Positions 52,998 to 59,575 of a stretch of DNA of 59,575 nt are shown here, one piece after another. The notes below the pieces were generated by a model that saw only the letters and a program-made list of their open reading frames with translations, did not search any database and was not told the DNA's origin. A program made the position numbers and the translations under genes. Numbering within the stretch: the first letter of the stretch is position 1; every line of letters starts with the position of its first letter. The stretch comes from Bacteroidales bacterium (GTDB lineage: Bacteria; Bacteroidota; Bacteroidia; Bacteroidales; UBA7960), in the NCBI GenBank assembly GCA_012521995.1, contig JAAYLH010000047.1, positions 1 to 59,575 of the forward strand, in the 5' to 3' direction.

Positions 52998-54743
52998 ATG
53001 CTTTTCCTTGTTTTTTTATCAAGCGGTTTATTTTTGGGCTGGTCATTGGGCTCAAACGACGCTGCCAATATCTTTGGCACTGCCGTGGGCTCGCGAATGG
53101 TTTCCTTTAAGCGTGCCGCTTGGATCGCCAGCATTTTTGTCGTGCTTGGCGCAGTTTTTCAGGGGCGGGGTGCTTCTGAGACCCTTTCCAGCCTTGGGTC
53201 GGTTGACGCCCTTGCAGGGGCTTTTACCGTTTCCTTGTGTGCAGCCATTACTGTGTTCCTGATGACCCGCAGCGGGCTGCCAGTCTCCACCAGCCAGGCT
53301 GTGGTTGGCGCTATTGTTGGATGGACTGCCTTTACAGGAAACCAGGCAGATTATGGGGTTTTGACAAAAATTGTCAGTACCTGGGTGACAGGTCCCTTGC
53401 TGGGAATGCTGTTCGCAGCCCTGCTTTATTTATTGTTACGACGTAGCCTGACAAGAATGCAGATTCATGTGATCAAGCTTGATTCCATTATCAGGATTGG
53501 CTTGGTTGTAGCCGGAGCCTTTGGGGCATACAGTCTGGGCGCCAACAATATCGCCAATGTCATGGGGGTTTTTGTGGCTTCCGCACCAAACATTGAACTG
53601 AACTTTGGATTGTTTGTTCTCGATGGGGTGCAGATCCTATTCCTGATTGGCGGAATCGCTATCTCAGTGGGTATTTTTACCTATAGCCAGCGGGTGATGG
53701 AAACCGTAGGCCGGGGCATCCTCGCCCTGACCCCTGAAGCTGCCCTGGTTGTGGTGTTGGCACAAGCCCTCGTGCTATTCCTGTTTTCCTCTTCCTCCCT
53801 TTCTGATTCGCTGAACATGCTTGGGCTTCCATCCCTCCCCCTGGTGCCCGTTTCAAGTACTCAAGTGGTAGTCGGTGCCGTCCTGGGAATTGGCCTGGTG
53901 AAAGGGGTGAATGAGATAAAAGGGAAAACCATTGGAGGAATTGCCTTGGGATGGATCGCTACCCCCTTAGTGGCAGGGATCTTTACCTACCTGGGCCTTT
54001 TCTTTGTACAGAATGTGTTTGGCCTGGAGGTGTCAAAGCAATTGACTCAACCTGAACCTTCAATGGTGGAAACACAAACACTGACCAGGGGAATTCAAAA
54101 CATCGATATGATCATGCCAGGATTGCTTATCCTGGCTGCACTGGCCATCGCTTTGCTGTTGTTTCTGTTTTTCCGCCAAAAGGAGTTAAGGCTCAAAACC
54201 GAAAATGATCTCCTGATGCACCAAAACCAGTCATACAACTCGCAAAAGGCCCTCAATGACCTTGAAATCAACGCCATTCAGTTGGAGAACACCATGCTGA
54301 GCAACAAGCTGGAACTTAAGCGTCAGGAACTCAACACCCTTCTGATGAACATCAGCGAACAAAGGACATTCCTCGAAAACATCTCCAGCCAGATCAAAGA
54401 CCTGATTGGCTCGGAAGATATAAGGATGCGGGATGCCCGCCTGAAACAGTTGTCTGTCCTGATCAAACAAAAAATGTCCTTCACCAAGGAACTGGATGAA
54501 TATTACGGACAAATCGAACAGGTGCATAGGGACTTTCATATAAAATTGGGCAACCGTTTCCCTGAACTGACCGAAAACGAAAAACGCCTGGCTACTTTGT
54601 TACGGCTCAATTTCTCGTCGAAGGAGATATCCACCTTCATGAATATCTCCCCCAAAAGCGTTGAAATTGCCCGCTATAGGCTCAGAAAAAAACTGGATAT
54701 TAAACCCGGAGAAAATTTACCCCAGTTTCTTATCAACCTTTAA
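52998..54743 (+). CDS. PiT-family phosphate transporter fused to a coiled coil and LuxR-type HTH
   Basis: A 581-residue protein with two parts. Residues 1-392 are a PiT (Pho4) inorganic phosphate permease: signature GSNDAANIFGT at 18-28, its repeat GANNIANVMG at 181-190, about ten helices, last helix at 373-392. From 393 a cytoplasmic coiled coil (about 395-465) leads to a helix pair with QIEQVHRDFHIKLGNRFPELT and then ENEKRLATLLRLNFSSKEIS, ISPKSVEIARYRLRKKL (520-567). That is the HTH tail usual in Bacteroidota Y_Y_Y/TPR membrane regulators. No stop or frame change breaks the fusion. Phosphate uptake and DNA binding may be linked in one molecule; this is inference. Confidence 0.85.
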   Translation: MLFLVFLSSGLFLGWSLGSNDAANIFGTAVGSRMVSFKRAAWIASIFVVLGAVFQGRGASETLSSLGSVDALAGAFTVSLCAAITVFLMTRSGLPVSTSQAVVGAIVGWTAFTGNQADYGVLTKIVSTWVTGPLLGMLFAALLYLLLRRSLTRMQIHVIKLDSIIRIGLVVAGAFGAYSLGANNIANVMGVFVASAPNIELNFGLFVLDGVQILFLIGGIAISVGIFTYSQRVMETVGRGILALTPEAALVVVLAQALVLFLFSSSSLSDSLNMLGLPSLPLVPVSSTQVVVGAVLGIGLVKGVNEIKGKTIGGIALGWIATPLVAGIFTYLGLFFVQNVFGLEVSKQLTQPEPSMVETQTLTRGIQNIDMIMPGLLILAALAIALLLFLFFRQKELRLKTENDLLMHQNQSYNSQKALNDLEINAIQLENTMLSNKLELKRQELNTLLMNISEQRTFLENISSQIKDLIGSEDIRMRDARLKQLSVLIKQKMSFTKELDEYYGQIEQVHRDFHIKLGNRFPELTENEKRLATLLRLNFSSKEISTFMNISPKSVEIARYRLRKKLDIKPGENLPQFLINL

Positions 54744-54839
54744 ACAGTCGATGGCTCTCCGGCCAATTTGGAGTAAGAATTTTTAACGGAAATTGAAAAA
54801 TAACCTTTGTTAATCTATTCACTAACCAATTTAAACGAG

Positions 54840-56429
54840 ATGAGACAACTAAAAAAACTTCTTATTGTCTGTTTGTGTATGGGACTAAGTTCTTTGACTT
54901 ACGGACAAGTTCGCAATGTAAATGGCAGGGTTACCGATGCCGATACGGGTAACCCAATTGAAAATGTGCAAGTCATTGTGGATGACTCCGACATTTTCAC
55001 CAAAACCAATACTTCAGGACAGTTTTCCATTGCCGTACCCGAAAATTCTTCTCTTGCCTTGCGTTTTTACCACCCTGACTTTGAAGAGGTAGTCAAAGCT
55101 TTGGGCGGAAGGTCCGAAATTCAAGTTGCCCTCTTTTCCAATATTCGGTATAATCAGTATGGTGCCAGGGTAGAACGCAACCGCCTCTTCCCCGAAGAAC
55201 GCAACGGTATTCTTGTGCTCGAAAGCCAAGACCGGGGCTATCGGATTTGGCTCGATGCCAGAGCTAATGTTGATGGTGCTGCTTTTTTTGGCGATACGTA
55301 TAACGATATTGGAAATGGTACTTCCATCAGAAGGGCACGGTTTGCCATTAAATCACAGTTTAATAAAAACTGGTATGGTGAATTTGATATTGATGTGGCC
55401 AATTCTGAACTTGAACTAAAAGACGCCTATGTTGAATATAATAACCTGAAAGGACTTTCTTTTAAGGTCGGAAATTATAAAGAAGTCTTCTCTGCTGAAA
55501 GAGCTACCACTTCCAGGTATACTCAGTTTATTGAGAGACCGAATGTGGCCAATGCGCTCGCTCCTTCACGTACCATTGGTGCAGGGGTACAGTACAACAA
55601 AAACTGGTTTCTGGGTTATGGTGGCGTTCACTTCCAGAATGTTGACGATCTGGAAGAAAGGCTTTTCTCCAAGGATGCCAATAAAGACTTTGGAATTGAT
55701 GAAGGCTATTCTTTAACAGGGAAAATTGTTGCCATGCCCTGGTATAAAGACCTGACCAGGGGTTTGCACATCGCTTTGGCTGGCTCCTATCGTACGCCAA
55801 AAACTTCAGCTGAAGTCATTGGCTCTACCCGATTCGACACCCGTTCACTTTCTTCAATAAACCGCAAAAAATACATGGATACAGACGATATCACCTCGGT
55901 TGACCATACCGTTCTGGGAAATGTTGAGTTGGGTGGGTATTACAAAAATCTGCGGTTTCATTCCGAATTTATGATGGCCGATGTGCATCGCCTCGATGAA
56001 ATGCCCACCGAACGGTTTAATGGGTTTTTTGTTCAGGGCGCAGTGTTGTTGTTCGGCGGTAATTATGTGTACAATACCGGCGAAGGCGAATATACGCAAT
56101 CAGTAAGAGGTAAAAAGTGGGGCGACATTGATCTGGCTTTCCGTTATGATTATCTTAATCTGAACAGCCGCGGTGAAGGCAACATCATGGGTGGCGCCGG
56201 CGAAGGCTATACATTTGGTATTAACTACTATGCCAACTATAATGTGAAGATTTCGCTCAACTACGCTTATCTTAATCACGACCGTTATGCAACGGGAAAA
56301 AACAAACTGTTTGTCGGCTATAATGAGGCTGGGGAACTTACAATCAACGGAATGTCTGTGGTTGATCCAGAAGGCACTGCCGGTGAGGATTTCCATATGA
56401 TCGCCGTGAGATTTGAAGTAGCATTTTAA
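54840..56429 (+). CDS. OprO/OprP-type phosphate-selective porin with N-terminal carboxypeptidase-regulatory-like domain
   Basis: A 529-residue outer-membrane porin. The signal peptide ends at TYG or nearby (SSLTYGQVRN). Residues about 22-100 form a CarboxypepD_reg-like beta domain (VNGRVTDADTGNPIENVQV). The rest is a 16-strand-like barrel with FDIDVANSELELKDAYVEY and SFKVGNYKEVFSAERATTS, the OprP core, ending in Phe. The start is the ATG at 54840; upstream TTG is less likely. It follows the PiT gene by 96 bp, in which TAACCTTTG at 54801 resembles a promoter. It should pass phosphate or polyphosphate through the outer membrane. Confidence 0.88.
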   Translation: MRQLKKLLIVCLCMGLSSLTYGQVRNVNGRVTDADTGNPIENVQVIVDDSDIFTKTNTSGQFSIAVPENSSLALRFYHPDFEEVVKALGGRSEIQVALFSNIRYNQYGARVERNRLFPEERNGILVLESQDRGYRIWLDARANVDGAAFFGDTYNDIGNGTSIRRARFAIKSQFNKNWYGEFDIDVANSELELKDAYVEYNNLKGLSFKVGNYKEVFSAERATTSRYTQFIERPNVANALAPSRTIGAGVQYNKNWFLGYGGVHFQNVDDLEERLFSKDANKDFGIDEGYSLTGKIVAMPWYKDLTRGLHIALAGSYRTPKTSAEVIGSTRFDTRSLSSINRKKYMDTDDITSVDHTVLGNVELGGYYKNLRFHSEFMMADVHRLDEMPTERFNGFFVQGAVLLFGGNYVYNTGEGEYTQSVRGKKWGDIDLAFRYDYLNLNSRGEGNIMGGAGEGYTFGINYYANYNVKISLNYAYLNHDRYATGKNKLFVGYNEAGELTINGMSVVDPEGTAGEDFHMIAVRFEVAF

Positions 56430-56454
56430 TTGAAAACGCAAAATTCTTAAAAGA

Positions 56455-58200
56455 ATGAGAACAAAAAATCTGTTAATCGTAATAGCGCTTGTGGTCTTTG
56501 GATTTACAGGCTGTGTGAAGGACGAGGTCTATGTGGATGATTCCGCTACAGCCGAGTCTCCCATTGTAATGAATGAAGTCTATTCAAGGGGCGTTCCCGA
56601 AAACCCCGACTGGGTAGAAGTCTATAATACCTCCAATGAGGCCGTCGATATCAGTGGATATAAGATCTATGATGGTGGTGGCCAATCAGGTGCAAAACCA
56701 AAAATGGAATTCCCTGCAGGTACCATTGTTCCCGCTAAAGGGTTCTACGTGATCGTAGTGGATACCGAAGATCCCGCTGGTTTTGGTTTATCCAGCGGCG
56801 GCGACATCCTTTGGCTTGAAAATGCAACGGATGAAATAATCGATAATGTGGAGATTCCGGCGATGCCCATCGAAACCACATCCTATGGTCGTATGCCCGA
56901 TGGCAGCGACAACTGGCAGATCCTGGAAACCATTACCCGTGGCGCCGCTAATGATGACTCGCCTGCCCCGGAAACATCCGATATCTTGATGAATGAAGTT
57001 TATTCAAGAGGTATTGAAGGTAACCTTGACTGGGTTGAAATCTACAATGTTTCTGACAATGAAATCGATGTCAGTGGTTTCAAAATTTATGACAGTGGCG
57101 CGGAGTCAGGTTCCAAGCCCAAAAAAGAGTTCCCGGCAGGTTCACTGATCCCCGCCAAGGGTTTTCTGGTTATTATTGTCGATGACGAGGAAGATAGCGG
57201 GTTTGGCATTTCCAGCGGAGGTGAAACTCTCTGGCTTGAAAATGCCTCCGGCGAAATTATCCACACCCTGGAAGTGCCTGCTTTGCCTGTCGAAACGACT
57301 TCCTTTGGTGCATACCCCGACGGAACTGACTCCTGGCAAATCCTCGAATTTGTTACTCGCGGCTCGGCCAATAACAATGGTGCGGCTCCCCTTATCAAAT
57401 TGAATGAGGCCTACTCCAGAGGATATGACGGAAACCTTGACTGGGTGGAAGTTTTCAATACCTCTGCCGAAGAGGTAGACATCAGTGGATATAAAATCTA
57501 TGACAATGGTGGTCTGTCAGGCTCAAAGCCTAAAAAGGAATTTCCCTCTGGATCCCTTGTCCCCGCCAATGGCTTTCTGGTCATTGTTGTGGATGATGAA
57601 GAGGAAAGTGGCTTTGGTCTTAGCAGTGGAGGTGATAATGTTTGGCTCGAAGATGCTGAAGGCAATGTGATTGACTTTGTCGCAGTTCCTGCACTTGAGG
57701 AGACCCAGTCATTCGGACGCTTTGCCGATGGCGCCCATAATTGGCAAATCCTGAATTTCGTTACCCGCGGATCTGCCAACAGCGATGTGGCCGATGCCCC
57801 GGCCATCGTTATGAACGAAGCCTTTTCCAGGGGCGATGATGCCAAGCCCGACTGGATTGAGGTTTACAACAAATCTGCCGCCGAAATCGACATCAGCGGT
57901 TACAAAATTTATGATAGTGGCGGTTTTTCCGGATCAAAACCCAAAAAGGTTTTCCCCGCAGGATCTGTGATCCCTGCCAATGGTTTCCTTGTGATCGTCG
58001 TTGATGATGACGATGACAGCGGCTTCGGCCTGGGCAGTGGCGGCGATGACGTTTGGCTCGAAAATGCCGATGGTAGTGTGATTGATTTCGTGATGATCCC
58101 TGCCCTGGAAGTAACCCAGTCGTTTGGCCGCATTGGAGATGGTGCTTTTAACTGGGAAATCCTGAATACGATCACGGAGGGTTCTTCTAACAGCAGATAA
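56455..58200 (+). CDS. surface lipoprotein with four lamin-tail domains
   Basis: A 581-residue lipoprotein. Signal peptide ends at FTGC (Cys20). After a short acidic linker come four lamin-tail (LTD) repeats at about 37-162, 177-302, 315-438 and 451-576. Each starts with MNEVYSRG or a variant, has DWVEVYN, ISGYKIYD, FPAGSLIPAKGF and GSGFGLSSGG, and ends near NWQIL...TRGSAN. The linkers between repeats are short. LTDs are Ig-like folds found in secreted nucleases and phosphatases; here no catalytic domain is attached, so binding or surface display is the likely role. The gene follows the porin by 25 bp and belongs to the same operon. Confidence 0.9.
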   Translation: MRTKNLLIVIALVVFGFTGCVKDEVYVDDSATAESPIVMNEVYSRGVPENPDWVEVYNTSNEAVDISGYKIYDGGGQSGAKPKMEFPAGTIVPAKGFYVIVVDTEDPAGFGLSSGGDILWLENATDEIIDNVEIPAMPIETTSYGRMPDGSDNWQILETITRGAANDDSPAPETSDILMNEVYSRGIEGNLDWVEIYNVSDNEIDVSGFKIYDSGAESGSKPKKEFPAGSLIPAKGFLVIIVDDEEDSGFGISSGGETLWLENASGEIIHTLEVPALPVETTSFGAYPDGTDSWQILEFVTRGSANNNGAAPLIKLNEAYSRGYDGNLDWVEVFNTSAEEVDISGYKIYDNGGLSGSKPKKEFPSGSLVPANGFLVIVVDDEEESGFGLSSGGDNVWLEDAEGNVIDFVAVPALEETQSFGRFADGAHNWQILNFVTRGSANSDVADAPAIVMNEAFSRGDDAKPDWIEVYNKSAAEIDISGYKIYDSGGFSGSKPKKVFPAGSVIPANGFLVIVVDDDDDSGFGLGSGGDDVWLENADGSVIDFVMIPALEVTQSFGRIGDGAFNWEILNTITEGSSNSR

Positions 58201-58266
58201 CATAAAACAACCTGTTAAGAACCGCCCTAAGGGTTAATTCTGCTCAGTGTATTCACTGGCCGATAA

Positions 58267-58319
58267 GCAAGGGAAGGGGTGTATAGAAATACTGCCTTTG
58301 TGCACCCCTTCCAGCTTGC
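58267..58319 (+). other. long hairpin in the leader of the CYTH-like gene
   Basis: Left arm GCAAG plus GGAAGGGGTG (58267-58281) pairs with CACCCCTTCC, two unpaired bases and CTTGC (58303-58319): 15 bp with one bulge and a 21-nt loop. No T-tract follows on the plus strand, so it is not a normal terminator. It ends 32 bp before the ATG at 58352 and might be a regulatory RNA structure or a Rho-type boundary. Confidence 0.6.
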
Positions 58320-58351
58320 CTTACAGGGATCCTTATAAAAACTAAAACGAT

Positions 58352-58996
58352 ATGAATCAGGAAAAACTTAAAATTGGGGAAATCTCCAAACCACGCTTCG
58401 AGTTCAGGTCCTTTGGCCAGGACTTCGACGAAGCCCACTTCCGTATGTCACGCCTGTCAGTGCCGGTCCCCGAAAAAGTATGGGAACGTCACTCCGACGA
58501 GATCTATATCCTCTCGCAAACCAACAATATCAACAACACCAAGATCCGCGACGGTAAAATGGATATCAAGACCTACGTCCAGACCCTGGATGGCCTCGAA
58601 CAATGGAACCCCCTGATGAAGGGTGAATTCCCTATTAAAGCTGAAGTCCTGAAACAGGAAGTATTTCCTGCCTTCCAGGTGGAAATGCCAACCCTTGACA
58701 AGGCAGAATATTCCTTTGAGGAATTCCTTGCCATGATCCAAAAACATCCTGACCTCCAGGCCGTCCGGGTCCATAAGGAACGCTACGGATATATGGTGAA
58801 CAACACTATATGCGAATTCGGGTATGTGCTCATCAACGGCGCCATGGTGGCCACCATCAATTCCGAATCCACCGAGGTCGACGACATCAAAAAAACCATG
58901 AAGGACCTTGGCTTGGAAGACGTCGAAAACATCAACTACCTCCAGGCCATAAAACGCGTGATCGGGTGGATTGATAAGCCCCTGGCCAATGAATAA
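58352..58996 (+). CDS. hypothetical CYTH-like protein
   Basis: A 214-residue soluble protein. Read strand by strand it follows the CYTH tunnel layout: an early RFEFRSFG strand where ExExK would be, KIRDGKMDIKTYVQ, AVRVHKERYGYMV and a late GAMVATINSESTEVDDI strand with acidic pairs. The canonical N-terminal ExExK is absent, so catalytic activity is doubtful. It is encoded upstream of a true CYTH gene (59130) and downstream of the phosphate operon. I do not recognise a named family; the CYTH relation is my reading of the pattern. Confidence 0.45.
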   Translation: MNQEKLKIGEISKPRFEFRSFGQDFDEAHFRMSRLSVPVPEKVWERHSDEIYILSQTNNINNTKIRDGKMDIKTYVQTLDGLEQWNPLMKGEFPIKAEVLKQEVFPAFQVEMPTLDKAEYSFEEFLAMIQKHPDLQAVRVHKERYGYMVNNTICEFGYVLINGAMVATINSESTEVDDIKKTMKDLGLEDVENINYLQAIKRVIGWIDKPLANE

Positions 58997-59129
58997 ACGA
59001 TTGTCAGGATGCTGTTTTCCGTTTTCACGGGTGGCCTGCCTGAGTGTATTCATTTAAGCCGAACACATCGAAAACCAAGACCATCCCGACACCCATCTAA
59101 TCGATCATAACCATTTAACCAATCAAAAA

Positions 59130-59575
59130 ATGCCACAAGAAATAGAACGCAAATTTTTGGTCAAAGGCGACTTCAAGCCCTTCGTAACCAAGCAAACCCG
59201 CATTGTGCAGGGCTACCTTTCTTCGGTGCCCGAACGGACGGTCAGAGTGCGGATCAAGGGAGAAAAAGGATTTCTGACCGTCAAGGGAATTGGCAGTGAA
59301 TCGGGCGCCTCTCGTTATGAGTGGGAAAAAGAGATCAGCCTGGATGAGGCCAGGGACCTGCTGAAGATCTGTGAACCCGGGGTCATCGACAAGATCCGTT
59401 ACCTTGTGAAGGCCGGAGAACATACCTTTGAAGTGGATGAGTTTTTTGGCGATAACCAGGGCCTGATCATGGCCGAGGTGGAGCTCTCCTCGGAAGAAGA
59501 GGCTTTCGAAAAACCAGCCTGGCTTGGCGAAGAGGTCACAGGCTATACCCGTTATTATAATTCGATGCTGATGAA
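59130..59575 (+). CDS. CYTH-domain triphosphate tunnel protein, N-terminal 148 residues (partial)
   Basis: The frame opens at the ATG at 59130 and runs off the window end. The first residues MPQEIERKFLV hold the ExExK motif; then TVRVRIKGEKGFLTVKG, YEWEKEI, DKIRYLV, FEVDEFFG and MAEVELSSE supply the acidic and basic tunnel residues. Short bacterial CYTH proteins of this type (about 155 residues) are inorganic tripolyphosphatases in known cases, or adenylate cyclase-like in others. With this length it should end within a few codons of the window edge. Next to phosphate transport genes a role in polyphosphate or tripolyphosphate hydrolysis is likely. Confidence 0.88.
   Translation, partial: MPQEIERKFLVKGDFKPFVTKQTRIVQGYLSSVPERTVRVRIKGEKGFLTVKGIGSESGASRYEWEKEISLDEARDLLKICEPGVIDKIRYLVKAGEHTFEVDEFFGDNQGLIMAEVELSSEEEAFEKPAWLGEEVTGYTRYYNSMLM

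Noticed and set aside
56455-58200. Assembly duplication creating the lamin-tail repeats
   Set aside because: The four repeats differ at many codons throughout and share only the domain pattern, so they are a real, diverged tandem array.

Overview
The window reads as chromosome of a Bacteroidota bacterium, most likely an anaerobic or fermentative member of the Bacteroidales/Marinilabiliales side of the phylum; the genus cannot be told from the sequence alone. Supporting signs are several -7 boxes of the TAnnTTTG type with no E. coli-like -10 element, A-rich rather than strong Shine-Dalgarno leaders, the conserved methylmalonyl-CoA epimerase/sodium-pump decarboxylase operon, MeaB, tryptophanase, an SLC45-type sugar transporter beside MalQ, lipoproteins with relaxed lipoboxes, and the Bacteroidota-style coiled-coil plus HTH tail found on one transporter. 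No phage, IS element, CRISPR array or rRNA is visible. One tRNA (Gly, anticodon CCC, CCA encoded) is present.

Layout. 1-5.1 kb: end of a TolC-type efflux protein, a hydrolase, a queuosine-precursor transporter, pdxJ with tRNA-Gly ahead of it, then a CBS-domain protein and a BamA-like barrel. 5.3-9.5 kb: alpha-glucan use (SLC45 transporter, malQ, PfkB kinase). 9.7-12.7 kb: a small secreted protein, a polysaccharide deacetylase and an Ig-like lipoprotein. 12.8-17.0 kb: methylmalonyl-CoA epimerase and the four-subunit Na+-translocating decarboxylase, ending propionate formation and pumping sodium. 17.4-19.6 kb: a soluble histidine kinase/response regulator pair. 19.8-26.3 kb: a hydrolase, then a minus-strand run tyrS, GH13, mgsA, GH13. 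26.6-34.5 kb: housekeeping and repair genes (SDR, lnt, TetR regulator, queG, ruvB, LuxE-like, MntP-like, free Met-R-sulfoxide reductase). 35.0-36.6 kb: tnaA with a promoter and an apparent 22-codon leader ORF. 36.7-44.0 kb: acyltransferase, outer-membrane barrel, meaB, a zinc phospholipase C/P1-nuclease-like protein, penicillin acylase. 44.1-48.7 kb: NAD-linked formate dehydrogenase (fdhA with NuoF- and NuoE-like subunits). 48.8-52.0 kb: AddA/RecB-like helicase-nuclease. 52.3-59.6 kb: a phosphate island (DUF47, PiT transporter, OprP-type porin, lamin-tail-domain lipoprotein, two CYTH-type proteins).

The most unusual content is in three places. The PiT phosphate transporter (52998-54743) is fused in frame to a coiled coil and a LuxR-type HTH, and its promoter region carries two AACACTACAC direct repeats, suggesting a membrane-tethered, phosphate-coupled regulator. 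tnaA is preceded by a consensus promoter, a short leader ORF and a C8 tract directly after the leader stop, which resembles in layout (not in peptide sequence) the E. coli tnaC attenuator. Two intergenic regions (17151-17260 and 34667-34728) hold arrays of 11-bp units with a CG step almost every helical turn, arranged as palindromes. All functional statements come from reading motifs; no database search was run.
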